From assembly GCA_900465675.1 (NCBI GenBank), contig UBJR01000002.1:1-64000 (forward strand): 64,000 bases of DNA, given 5' to 3'. Positions 53,351 through 63,474 of this stretch are shown piece by piece. Position numbers and translations under genes: made by a program. Each line of letters opens with the position of its first letter. Within the stretch, counting starts at the first letter, position 1. This DNA is from Hyphomicrobiales bacterium. Lineage in GTDB: Bacteria; Pseudomonadota; Alphaproteobacteria; Rhizobiales; Rhizobiaceae. The notes beneath the pieces are model-generated. The model did not search any database and had not been told where the DNA came from. It saw only the letters and a program-made list of their open reading frames with translations.

Positions 53351-53497
53351 ACTCCATAAATATACCTGCACTCTCCCTTTTCATCAAGCGCGGCACAACT
53401 CGTGTCATTTTTTGCAGGCAGCCTGTGGCTGAACTTGATTTGCGCCCTACAAAGCGAATAGTTTCCGCAACCCTCTCCGCCTCCAAAGGAGCCTCCC

Positions 53498-55123
<1,626 letters not shown>

Positions 55124-55145
55124 GGCGCCCCCTTAATCAACTATC

Positions 55146-55176
55146 AAGCCCATCCGCCAGCGCGGGTGGGCTTTTT
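55146..55176 (+). terminator. Rho-independent terminator after pgi
   Basis: AAGCCCATCC / GGGTGGGCTT stem (one G-T) with a GC-rich loop, followed by T6. Confidence 0.9.
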
Positions 55177-55241
55177 TGTTTGCTGCTGTCGAATGACGGG
55201 ACATCTATTCGTCCTATGGGAAATGCACGAGGAGATTGTCC

Positions 55242-56045
55242 ATGGAATTCATCGACGACGAGCTTTTCAAATTCGATAAAGATGGCGCTGAGCCGCTGCC
55301 CGCCTCCGGCGCGAAAGGCCGGGTTTCGAATGATGGTGCACAAATCTGGTATGCCAGCTATGGCGCCGGTCCGGCGGTGATCCTGCTGCATGGCGGCCTC
55401 GGGAATGCCGGAAACTGGGGCTACCAGGTGCCGGCGCTGGTCGATGCCGGATATCGTGTCATCGCCATCGATAGCCGCGGCCATGGACGCAGCACGCGCG
55501 ACGATCGGCCGTTCAGCTATGTCCTAATGTCCGATGACGTGCTTGCCGTCATGGATCATCTGGAGATCGGGAAAGCCGCGGTGATCGGCTGGAGCGATGG
55601 CGCCTGTACAGCGCTGATCCTTGCCGACCGGCATCCAGAGCGCGTATCGGGCGTCTTCTTCTTTGCCTGCAACATGGATGCAACGGGCACGCTCGAATTC
55701 CGGCCGACGCCGGTCATCGACCGCTGCTTCAGCCGCCATCGGAAGGACTATCAGGCGCTCTCGGCAACGCCCGGCGGCTTCGAAGCCTTCGTTGCCGATG
55801 TCGGGAAGATGATGCAGAGCGAACCCAACTACACCGCCGCGGAGTTACAGGCGATCAAGGTGCCGGTCACGGTTGCGATCGGCGATAGCGACGAATTCAT
55901 CCGGCGCGAACACATGGAATATCTCGCGAAGATCATCCCTGACGCTGAGTTCCTTCTCATCCCCGGCGTCAGCCATTTTGCGCCGCTGCAGCGGCCTACG
56001 CTCTTCAATGAAAAGGTCCTGGGCTTTCTCAAGCGCAGGACCTGA
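55242..56045 (+). CDS. Alpha/beta hydrolase
   Basis: A 267-residue alpha/beta hydrolase. Oxyanion segment LLHGGLGNAGNW (about 46-57), nucleophile in VIGWSDGACTAL (serine near 114), acid in AIGDSDEF (about 213-220) and H243 in GVSHFAPLQRP complete the triad. It resembles small esterases and lactone hydrolases. A sugar-lactonase or ester role cannot be chosen from sequence. The ATG at 55242 has GAGGAG 7 nt upstream; a TTG two codons earlier is unlikely. Convergent with the fructokinase gene, 2 bp apart. Confidence 0.9.
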   Translation: MEFIDDELFKFDKDGAEPLPASGAKGRVSNDGAQIWYASYGAGPAVILLHGGLGNAGNWGYQVPALVDAGYRVIAIDSRGHGRSTRDDRPFSYVLMSDDVLAVMDHLEIGKAAVIGWSDGACTALILADRHPERVSGVFFFACNMDATGTLEFRPTPVIDRCFSRHRKDYQALSATPGGFEAFVADVGKMMQSEPNYTAAELQAIKVPVTVAIGDSDEFIRREHMEYLAKIIPDAEFLLIPGVSHFAPLQRPTLFNEKVLGFLKRRT

Positions 56046-56047
56046 TC

Positions 56048-56974
56048 TCAGAGGCCGATTTCGCGCGCCCATGGCGGGTTTGCGCCGGCACGGGAGACGG
56101 TGACGGCCGCAGCCTTGGCGCCGAGCGCCAGAGCGTTGCCGAGCGCCTTTTCGTCGAGCGAGGCGACCTGGGCCTTGGTCAGCAGGTTGTCCATCTTCAG
56201 CGACGCGAGAACGCCGGCATCGAACGTGTCGCCGGCACCGACGGTATCGACCACGGTCACGCGCTCGCTGGGAACAGTGACCTTGCGCTCGTTCGTGTAG
56301 CCCGATGCGCCCTCGGCGCCCTTGGTGATGACGACGAGCTTGGCGCCGTGCTTCAGCCAGTAGGCGGCGAGATCGTCATGCCTGCCTTCGAGGCCGAACC
56401 ACTCCAGATCCTCATCCGAGAATTTCAGGATGTCCGACTTGGCCGCCATGCGCTTGATGCGCGCCATGTGGGCTTCCTTGTTCTTGATGAAGCCCGGACG
56501 GATGTTGGGATCGAGCGAGATGACGCGCTTGGCGGCCTCGCGGTCAAGCAGCGCCTCATAGGTTTCGCCGCAGGGGCTCGGGATAAGGCTGATGGCGCCA
56601 AAGTGCAGCGCTTCGCAATCGTCACCGAGAACAGGAAGGTCGTCAGTGGTGATCATGCGCCCTGCCGTGCCTTCGTCGTAGAAGGCATAGGTGGCCTGGC
56701 CGTTGACGAGCTTGACGAAAGCGATGGTCGAGGGCCGCGGGGTGATGGCGCAAGGGCTGTAGTCGACATTGCTGGCCTTCAGCGTGCCAAGCAGGACTTC
56801 GCCCATCATGTCATCGGCAATGCCGGTGAAGAAGGCGGTCGGCACGCCAAGGCGGCCGAGCGCGATTGCGGTGTTGAAGATTGCGCCGCCGGCATAGGGC
56901 GCAAAACCCTTTTCGCCCTGCGTCGTCTCACGCGGCAGCATATCGATCAGCGCTTCGCCGCAGCACAAAATCAT
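56048..56974 (-). CDS. frk: Fructokinase, PfkB family
   Basis: A 308-residue ribokinase-type sugar kinase. The N-terminal glycine motif is FAPYAGGAIFNTAIALGRLG (about 24-43), and the catalytic DTVGAGDTFDAGV is at about 242-255 with base D249. It phosphorylates fructose to fructose 6-phosphate, as in rhizobial Frk of this length. The ATG at 56974 follows GGGAGGA by 7 nt. Specificity is assigned by general resemblance; other ketoses are possible. It is on the opposite strand to pgi, whose substrate it supplies. Confidence 0.9.
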   Translation of the reverse strand: MILCCGEALIDMLPRETTQGEKGFAPYAGGAIFNTAIALGRLGVPTAFFTGIADDMMGEVLLGTLKASNVDYSPCAITPRPSTIAFVKLVNGQATYAFYDEGTAGRMITTDDLPVLGDDCEALHFGAISLIPSPCGETYEALLDREAAKRVISLDPNIRPGFIKNKEAHMARIKRMAAKSDILKFSDEDLEWFGLEGRHDDLAAYWLKHGAKLVVITKGAEGASGYTNERKVTVPSERVTVVDTVGAGDTFDAGVLASLKMDNLLTKAQVASLDEKALGNALALGAKAAAVTVSRAGANPPWAREIGL

Positions 56975-57035
56975 CGGATTTCCTCCCAAAAAGGCCGTGT
57001 TGCCTCAATCCATTAAGTGAGCTTTTGTCAAAAGG

Positions 57036-57731
57036 CTAGAGCGAAAGCTCACTGACGCCACCGTTCCGGCCGGACCAGGCGAGTGGCGCGTCCAGGAAGG
57101 CTTCCACTTCGCTCAGCGTCTTTTCGTCGAAAAGCTTCTGTTCCTTGGCAACAGCCAGAACGTTGCGCCAAGTCGCAATATGATGAAGCTTCACCTTGCC
57201 GTCAGCAAAGCGCAAGGCACCTTCGTTGAAGATCCCGTAGTAGAACAGCGCCATGCCATGATCGACGATGCCGCCGGCTGCGCGGATTGCATCGATGAAG
57301 GTGAACATGCTGCCACCGGCCGTCGTCAGATCCTCGATAACGAGAACGCGCGAACCTTCCGGCATATGCCCCTCGATCTGCGCGTTGCGGCCATGACCCT
57401 TCGGCTTCTTGCGCACGTAGATCATCGGCAGGCTGAGACGATCCGCCAAGAGTGCCGCGAAAGGGATGCCCGCGGTCTCGCCACCGGCAATGCAATCGAA
57501 GCGCTCGAAGCCGGCGTCGCGGGTGATGACGCTGGCCGCAAAATCCATCACGGCCGAGCGGACGCGCGGATAGGAGAGCAGCTTGCGGCAATCGATATAG
57601 ACCGGGCTCGCCATGCCGGAGGCCAGCTTGTAGGGCTGCTCGGCGTTGAAATGAACCGCCTTGATTTCCCAGAGCATCTTAGCAAGGAGTTCTGCCATAG
57701 TGGCGCGATCGGGAAATGTCGTGTGGGTCAT
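57036..57731 (-). CDS. pyrE: Orotate phosphoribosyltransferase
   Basis: A 231-residue PRTase that makes orotidine monophosphate from orotate and PRPP. The PRPP loop [13 protein letters not shown] is at 129-141, the flexible loop [15 protein letters not shown] at about 107-121 and the substrate region [20 protein letters not shown] at about 80-99. AAGGAGAG precedes the ATG. Monocistronic; pyrC, the preceding enzyme in the pathway but one, is 4.6 kb away. Confidence 0.97.
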   Translation of the reverse strand: MTHTTFPDRATMAELLAKMLWEIKAVHFNAEQPYKLASGMASPVYIDCRKLLSYPRVRSAVMDFAASVITRDAGFERFDCIAGGETAGIPFAALLADRLSLPMIYVRKKPKGHGRNAQIEGHMPEGSRVLVIEDLTTAGGSMFTFIDAIRAAGGIVDHGMALFYYGIFNEGALRFADGKVKLHHIATWRNVLAVAKEQKLFDEKTLSEVEAFLDAPLAWSGRNGGVSELSL

Positions 57732-58061
57732 TGCTCTCTCCTTGGCTCACGGTGTTACGCGGCAATAGCAGCAACCAAAAAATCTTTCCAGTGCCGGAAC
57801 TTTTTGACCGTTCGACGCGAGCGCGAGACGGCGCGCTGACCGCAAAACCATAGCGCGCCTAAACTGATACAGCCCGCGATTTTTCCACAATGCCGAGCAT
57901 ACTTCAGTAATTTATGATATTCATTGCATTCCAGAGCGTTCAGCCATTTCGCCACGCCAGATCCCTGAAATTACTCGAATTTTAACGATCCATTTAACAT
58001 TTGGATGAGACCTGACGGGTCACCTTCGCCGCGGTTATGAGAACCGGGCAAGGAGTCCAGA
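57732..58061. other. Intergenic region pyrE to diguanylate cyclase
   Basis: A 330-bp non-coding gap between divergent genes, richer in A+T towards the right. It should hold both promoters. No RNA gene, strong hairpin or repeat was seen. Confidence 0.6.
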
Positions 58062-58964
58062 ATGAGTCTGACGGTATCCGAGATTACTCAGAAGGTCAGC
58101 GCTTCCCTGACGTTCAAGATTTTCTCCATCTGCTTTGCATCCACCCACATCCCGCTCTTGGCACTGGTCGTTTATCTGGTTACCGGCTTCCGCAGCGAAG
58201 CGATGCCCGTTCTCGGTACGGTGCTTGCAGCGACGCTGATCGGAACGGGCTTTTGCCTCGCCTCCGTCTGGATGCTGATCAAGCCTCTGCATGAAATCTC
58301 GGTCGCCGTCGAAGCGTACCGTTCGACAGGCGCAGTCAAACCGATCCGCAGTAAACGGACCGACGACGTGGGCGTCGTCACGAACGGAATTTCGATGCTG
58401 ATCACCGAGCTCGATGCAACGCTCTCCCAACTTCGCCGTCAGGCAACAACCGACGTTCTCACCGGTCTCGGCAATCGCCGCTGGCTGAAAGAGATCGGAT
58501 CCATGGAAATCACCCGGGCAATGCGCGAGCGCACGCCGGTATCGGTCGTCGTCTTCGACCTCGATCACTTCAAGTCGATCAACGACGAGTTCGGTCACGA
58601 TGTCGGCGACCAGGTGCTGATGGCGACGGGTGCGACCATCCAGCACAATCTCCGGCCCTACGATATCGCCGCGCGCATCGGCGGCGAGGAATTCTGCCTG
58701 GTCCTGCCGAAGACCGGGACGGCCGCGGCCATCGCCATTGCCGAGCGGCTTCGCAAGGAGCTGGCATCAAGAGCGATCGGCGTCCTGCCGGCTGGGCGCG
58801 TGACCGCAAGCTTCGGCGTCTATCGTGGCGACCCGGCGAATGAAAGCTTGAAGGTCATGCTGACGGCGGCCGACCGGAAACTCTACTCGGCAAAAAACAG
58901 TGGCCGCAACACGGTTCACTGGGCGGTGGCGAAATCGATCACCGGAGAAAGCGTTGCAAGCTGA
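58062..58964 (+). CDS. Membrane diguanylate cyclase (HAMP-GGDEF)
   Basis: A 300-residue inner-membrane enzyme. Two membrane helices (about 18-40 and 50-74) are joined by a very short loop, then a HAMP-like linker (75-125) and a GGDEF domain (130-290). The active site is GGEEF (207-211), and the I-site RPYD (198-201) lies exactly five residues before it, so product inhibition is expected. It makes cyclic di-GMP from GTP and so affects motility and surface growth. No sensory periplasmic domain is present. Convergent with the TetR gene. Confidence 0.93.
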   Translation: MSLTVSEITQKVSASLTFKIFSICFASTHIPLLALVVYLVTGFRSEAMPVLGTVLAATLIGTGFCLASVWMLIKPLHEISVAVEAYRSTGAVKPIRSKRTDDVGVVTNGISMLITELDATLSQLRRQATTDVLTGLGNRRWLKEIGSMEITRAMRERTPVSVVVFDLDHFKSINDEFGHDVGDQVLMATGATIQHNLRPYDIAARIGGEEFCLVLPKTGTAAAIAIAERLRKELASRAIGVLPAGRVTASFGVYRGDPANESLKVMLTAADRKLYSAKNSGRNTVHWAVAKSITGESVAS

Positions 58965-58975
58965 GTGTTTCCTGG

Positions 58976-59638
58976 TCAGGGAGCACTTGAGATCAGCCCT
59001 TCGATATCGGCGGGCAGCATCCTCTTGTAGAGCGTGATCGCCCTCTCCCCCTCTTCCTCATCCAGCGAGATTGCATAGCGGACAGCGGCGGCGAGAAGCT
59101 GCATCAGCAACCGCGCGGGCGGCAGAAGCTCGCCCGGCGGCCGCGCGGGCCAGAGCCTTGCGAGGACCGCAAACAGGGCCTGCGCGTGAAATTCCATGTC
59201 TTCGGCATCGACCGCGCGCAACGGCCTGTCGGCTTGTGTCGCGTGCCAGATATCGCGCATGACCGGTTCGCGGCGGAAAAACTGGTAATATTCGTCGGTA
59301 ATATTGGCGAGCGCCCAATGCAGCGACGCGGCATCCGAAACACGCGACAGCTCATCCTCGACGCAACGCCTGCCCTGCTCGTTGAAACGTTCGGCCAGGG
59401 TTCGGATGATCGAACTCTTGTCGGGAAAATATTGATAAAGCGCGCCGAAAGACAGATCTGCCTTTTCGACGATCTCGCTCATTTTCAGGGCGTCGCTACC
59501 CTTCGACTCAATGAGTTCGGCGGCCACCGCCAGGATCCTTTCGAAGCGCTCTCGGCCGCGCTGCTGGCTTGGAATGCGGCGTGGCTGGCCGGTATTGTCA
59601 GCCGCGCGCTTGCGCCGGGACGGCATTTTCTCATCCAT
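58976..59638 (-). CDS. TetR-family transcriptional regulator
   Basis: A 220-residue regulator. The N-terminal HTH (about 25-75) reads RFERILAVAAELIESKGSDA and MSEIVEKADLSFGALYQYFP, a clear TetR signature. The helical C-terminal domain binds an unknown ligand. The ATG at 59638 follows GAGAGG; an upstream ATG eight codons away lies before that site. A 39-bp inverted repeat (59671-59709) sits between this gene and the divergent DUF1772 gene, so it probably represses both. Confidence 0.93.
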   Translation of the reverse strand: MDEKMPSRRKRAADNTGQPRRIPSQQRGRERFERILAVAAELIESKGSDALKMSEIVEKADLSFGALYQYFPDKSSIIRTLAERFNEQGRRCVEDELSRVSDAASLHWALANITDEYYQFFRREPVMRDIWHATQADRPLRAVDAEDMEFHAQALFAVLARLWPARPPGELLPPARLLMQLLAAAVRYAISLDEEEGERAITLYKRMLPADIEGLISSAP

Positions 59639-59670
59639 GGTGCGCCTCTCGAAAGTTGACAAGAAAAATA

Positions 59671-59709
59671 AGAGAGTTTATCTCATTTTGCAAATGAGAG
59701 ATTTTCTCT
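59671..59709. promoter_or_regulatory. TetR operator candidate
   Basis: AGAGAGTTTATCTCATTT (59671-59688) and AAATGAGAGATTTTCTCT (59692-59709) are imperfect inverted copies around TGC. Position between the regulator and its divergent neighbour is typical of TetR autoregulation. Confidence 0.75.
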
Positions 59710-59731
59710 TGTTTTAACCGGAGGAATTCGC

Positions 59732-60214
59732 ATGGCCGCCACTCTTCCCATTCTTCTCGTCGCCGCCGCGATCGGTAGCGGTCTCATTGCCGGCATATTC
59801 TTCGCATTCTCGACCTTCATCATGAGCGCCTTTTCGAAAATTCCGCCGGAACAAGGCATCGCAGCAATGAACTCGATCAACGCCACCATCGTCCGATCGC
59901 CCTTCATGCTGCTGTTCATCCCGGTCGCCATCATCTGCGTGGGGATTGCAGTCATCGCCTTAACGGACTGGCGCGGCAGCGCAAGCCTCTGGATGATTTC
60001 CGGTGCCGCCTGCTATCTAGTCGCATCGTTCGTCTCGACGATCGTCTTCAACGTACCGATGAACGATGCGCTGGCGAAAGTCAGCGGCAATGGCAGCGCA
60101 GCGGCAGATCTGTGGAATATTTATCTGAGGGATTGGACCTGGTGGAACCATGTCCGCACCGTGGCATCGCTGGCTTCGGCGATCGCCTTCGTGCGTGCAT
60201 TGATGCTGCTCTGA
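59732..60214 (+). CDS. DUF1772 (anthrone oxygenase-like) membrane protein
   Basis: A 160-residue integral membrane protein with four helices at about 5-27, 52-75, 85-105 and 137-157. GIFFAFSTFIMSAFSKIPPEQGI (after the first helix) and NVPMNDALA (about 107-115) with a W-rich stretch RDWTWWNHVRT match the DUF1772 family, some of which relate to anthrone oxygenases. Function in bacteria is not established. Expression is likely controlled by the divergent TetR regulator. GGAGG ribosome site. Confidence 0.88.
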   Translation: MAATLPILLVAAAIGSGLIAGIFFAFSTFIMSAFSKIPPEQGIAAMNSINATIVRSPFMLLFIPVAIICVGIAVIALTDWRGSASLWMISGAACYLVASFVSTIVFNVPMNDALAKVSGNGSAAADLWNIYLRDWTWWNHVRTVASLASAIAFVRALMLL

Positions 60215-60218
60215 AAGC

Positions 60219-60244
60219 GAGGCGGCAGACAGAGCTCCCGCCTC
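60219..60244. terminator. Hairpin between DUF1772 and glyoxalase genes
   Basis: GAGGCGG / CCGCCTC, 7-bp stem with a 12-nt loop in a 40-bp convergent gap. Weak, no T run. Confidence 0.4.
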
Positions 60245-60254
60245 ATCCGTCAGT

Positions 60255-60791
60255 TTAGGCCCGCTCGCAGAAGGCAATCTTGTTGCTGAACGGATCGATT
60301 ACAGTCATCTCGGCGCCCCAAGGCGCGTCCTCGACACCGGGTTTCATATAGCGATAGTCCTTGCCGGCAAGCTCGGCCTGAAAGGCGCGCACCCCCTTCA
60401 TCCAGACGAAAGCCTTGGCCCCGGGGCTGGCATCGCCGGAATGTTCGCTCAGATGCATGATCATGCCGCTGCGCGACACCTGGCAATAGAGCGGAAAGTT
60501 TTCGCCGAAGCGGTGCTCCCAATCGAGGGTGAAGCCCAGGAAGCCGCAATAGAATTCCATGGCTTTCGCCACGTCGAAAATGCGGAAGATCGGGATCGGC
60601 GGCTCGATCGCGATCGATCGCTCGCCATCTTGAGCTTCATCAAGCTTGGAGGCGAGGATGTTCCATTGATCGAAGCCGAATTGCCTGGCAACGATCTCCA
60701 GCGTCTCGCTGTGCGTCAGGGAAATGTCGCGGCTGGCCAGCGCCTGCCGCAGTGCTTTTGCCATGGTCTTGGCATCGCGAAAATCGCGCAT
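60255..60791 (-). CDS. Glyoxalase superfamily protein with N-terminal helical domain
   Basis: A 178-residue protein. Residues 1-55 (RDFRDAKTMAKALRQALASR, VARQFGFDQWNILASKL) form a small helical domain found before some bleomycin-resistance/glyoxalase proteins. Residues 65-178 are a VOC fold: IPIFRIFDVAKAMEFYCGFL, QVSRSGMIMHLSEHSGD, MTVIDPFSNKIAFCERA. It may bind a small toxic molecule or metal; the metal triad of glyoxalase I is not evident. Monocistronic, convergent with DUF1772. Confidence 0.88.
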   Translation of the reverse strand: MRDFRDAKTMAKALRQALASRDISLTHSETLEIVARQFGFDQWNILASKLDEAQDGERSIAIEPPIPIFRIFDVAKAMEFYCGFLGFTLDWEHRFGENFPLYCQVSRSGMIMHLSEHSGDASPGAKAFVWMKGVRAFQAELAGKDYRYMKPGVEDAPWGAEMTVIDPFSNKIAFCERA

Positions 60792-60977
60792 CGTTCATCC
60801 TTCCATCGGCGGCGAACAGGAAGATCAGTGCCCGCGTCTGCTGACCCGTTCGCCATCGTTCGCCATTGGCAAGGATGTGAAGGATTTCATCTGGATGCAT
60901 TCACCTTAGCGCTTGCGCGCCGCGGGACGGCTGGCTGCATCCGGCCAACGCCGACATTAGCGATTAATGTTGGATGA

Positions 60978-62159
60978 TCAAGAGGCGCTGCGAACCGAGG
61001 GGGCGTCGGGAACAGCCAGCAGATGGCTTGCAAGTTCAACGCGGTTGCGGCCGGCGCGCTTGGCGGCGTAGAGCGCCTTGTCGGCTTCGCTCAGCATGGT
61101 ATCGAAATCCATCGGTGTTGCGCGGCCCGGCGCCACGCCGATGCTGACGGTGCAGCGCAACATCTCGTCTTCGACATAGATCTCGCGCTCCTCAAAGGTG
61201 CGGCGGATGCGTTCGGCAATCATCTCAGCCCGGCCCGGCATGATCTCCTTGAGGACGAGGGCAAACTCCTCGCCGCCGAGACGGGCGACGGTATCCCCAT
61301 CGCGGCAATGAGCGCCGAGCTCGCCGGCGAAGACCCGCAGCACGCGGTCGCCGACAGCGTGGCCATAGCGGTCGTTGATCGACTTGAAATGGTCGAGATC
61401 GAAGATGATGACGGCCGTGGAGGCGCCCATCAGACGCTCGCCGTGACGATCGAACAGCGCGCGGCGGTTCATCAGGCCGGTCAGCGGATCGGTAATCGCA
61501 TCCTGCCTGTGGCGGGCCGCCAGACGCCATTGATGCAGCGCCAGCGACAGGGCGCCGATACCGGTCATGCTGGCGATGCAGACGGCAAGGCTCAGATCCT
61601 CGGCCCAGTTGTTGGGTGCAGCGCCCAGCACCATCTTGCCATCATAGATCAGCACCGCAGCGCAGAGCGCAAAGGATATGCCCGTCAGCGTATAAAGAAC
61701 TGTGATACCCATGATGGGTGCCGGCGCCTCGGCCCGCGCCCGCCAGTATTGATAGGCGGTGGCGAGCAGCAGCAGGGTGATCGACGTGTTATCAGCGATG
61801 AAACCAAGTCCATCGTAGCCAGCAATCATGCTGCCGACCGGCACCAGCATCGCAAGCAGCGCATATAAGAGAATGCCCGCGAGCGGCAGACGGCTGGTGC
61901 GGAATTGATAGCCGGCGCCCCATATGGCAGCGAAGCCCGCTTGAAAGAGGACAAAGCTGGCGGTGCCTGAGATCAGACCGGGCGACGAAACATAGACACT
62001 GTAGACGAAAATGCCGCTGACGACGAGAACGAGGCCGCAGGTGCAGGTCAACAGAAAGGTTTCGGCACGCCGCGCAAACCAGCTGCCCATCAGGGTCACA
62101 GCCAGACACGTTGCTGAAACGCCGAGCGCCAGCAAAAGGGAATTATAATCCAGCATCAT
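60978..62159 (-). CDS. Multi-pass membrane diguanylate cyclase
   Basis: A 393-residue protein with about six to seven membrane helices (5-210), a MASE-like sensor, and a C-terminal GGDEF domain (220-385). GGEEF is at 295-299 and the I-site R286-D-G-D289 lies five residues before it, so it is likely an active, product-inhibited cyclase. The signal sensed in the membrane is unknown. Two adjacent ATGs (62159 and 62156) are possible. Monocistronic, on the strand opposite to the other cyclase at 58 kb. Confidence 0.93.
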   Translation of the reverse strand: MMLDYNSLLLALGVSATCLAVTLMGSWFARRAETFLLTCTCGLVLVVSGIFVYSVYVSSPGLISGTASFVLFQAGFAAIWGAGYQFRTSRLPLAGILLYALLAMLVPVGSMIAGYDGLGFIADNTSITLLLLATAYQYWRARAEAPAPIMGITVLYTLTGISFALCAAVLIYDGKMVLGAAPNNWAEDLSLAVCIASMTGIGALSLALHQWRLAARHRQDAITDPLTGLMNRRALFDRHGERLMGASTAVIIFDLDHFKSINDRYGHAVGDRVLRVFAGELGAHCRDGDTVARLGGEEFALVLKEIMPGRAEMIAERIRRTFEEREIYVEDEMLRCTVSIGVAPGRATPMDFDTMLSEADKALYAAKRAGRNRVELASHLLAVPDAPSVRSAS

Positions 62160-62348
62160 GCTTTCAAAACTCCGCGGCTTCTGCCGCGCCCTACAATTCG
62201 TCCAGAAACTAGCCTGTCACTGGTGACGAATGTCTTATGCATTCTGTTAAAAAATCATGGACCGCGAACGCGAATATTCGAACCGCGAGCCTGTCATAGT
62301 ATCGGCAACACGGATACCCGCCGAAATTGACGGTAAAGCCGGTTTTCC

Positions 62349-63389
62349 TTAGCGTTTTACATCCCAATGCAGCGGGAACATCGGATCGAAGACTGTCACA
62401 GGGCCCGCCCCCGTCTCGATCTTTGACGGAAACGTGATCGCTTCATCCCGCTTGACCAGCGTGACCTTCTCGTCGTTCGGTTGCAGGCCATACCAGGCCG
62501 GGCCATTCAGCGAAGTAAAAGCCTCAAGCTTGTCGAGCGCATTCTCCTGTTCGAAGACATGCGCCAGGCAGCTTATCGTATTGATCGAGGTGTAGATACC
62601 GGCGCAGCCGCAGGCGCATTCCTTCAGTGGATCGACATGTGGGGCCGAATCCGTGCCGAGGAAGAAGCGCGGATCGCCGTTGACGGCCGCCGCCCGCAGC
62701 GCCAGGCGATGGTTCTCGCGCTTGGCGACCGGGAGGCAGTAATAATGCGGACGGATACCGCCGACGAGGATGGCGTTGCGGTTGATGATCAGGTGATGCG
62801 TTGTGATCGAGCCCGCCAGATTGGCTTTCGACGACTTGATGTAGTCGATGCCATCGGCCGTCGTCACATGCTCCATCGTCACCTTCAGTTCCGGCAGACG
62901 CTTGCGCAGCGGCTCAAGCACGGTTTCGATGAAGACGGCTTCACGGTCGAAGATATCGATCTCCGGCGTCGTGACCTCGCCGTGGACGCAGAGCGGCAGA
63001 CCGATCTTCGCCATGCGCTCCAGAACAGGCATTGCCTTGTCCATATCGCGCACGCCGCCATGCGAATTGGTGGTGGCGCCGGCCGGATAGAGCTTCACCG
63101 CGGTGATCAGGCCGCTCTTCTTGCCCTCTTCGACATCGTCGGCGCTCGTATGCTCCGTGAGATAAAGTGTCATCAGCGGCTCGAAGCGATCGCCCTGCGG
63201 CAGCGCCTTCATGATCCGCTCACGATAGGCGCGCGCATCCGCTGTCGTCACCACAGGCGGCACAAGGTTCGGCATGATGATGGCGCGTGCGAAATCGCGG
63301 CTGGTATCACCGATCACCCCCTCCAGCATGGCGCCATCGCGCAGATGCAGGTGCCAGTCATCGGGACGGCGGATGGTGATCGATTGCAT
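62349..63389 (-). CDS. pyrC: Dihydroorotase (class II type)
   Basis: A 346-residue zinc amidohydrolase that cyclises carbamoyl-aspartate to dihydroorotate. The metal motif is H13-L-H15 ([10 protein letters not shown]), the carbamylated lysine is K99 ([15 protein letters not shown]), and later ligands lie in HVTTADG, HHLI and DSAPHV. Length and the HLHLRDG motif identify the class with E. coli PyrC. Monocistronic; the kinase gene upstream on the same strand is 85 bp away, so read-through is possible. Confidence 0.96.
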   Translation of the reverse strand: MQSITIRRPDDWHLHLRDGAMLEGVIGDTSRDFARAIIMPNLVPPVVTTADARAYRERIMKALPQGDRFEPLMTLYLTEHTSADDVEEGKKSGLITAVKLYPAGATTNSHGGVRDMDKAMPVLERMAKIGLPLCVHGEVTTPEIDIFDREAVFIETVLEPLRKRLPELKVTMEHVTTADGIDYIKSSKANLAGSITTHHLIINRNAILVGGIRPHYYCLPVAKRENHRLALRAAAVNGDPRFFLGTDSAPHVDPLKECACGCAGIYTSINTISCLAHVFEQENALDKLEAFTSLNGPAWYGLQPNDEKVTLVKRDEAITFPSKIETGAGPVTVFDPMFPLHWDVKR

Positions 63390-63474
63390 GGGAGCCTCCG
63401 GAGCGCTGCGGGTGGCGCTTCGATAGCATCAACAGGCCGATGGAAACAACCGTTTAGGCGTGACCAGATCGGCC

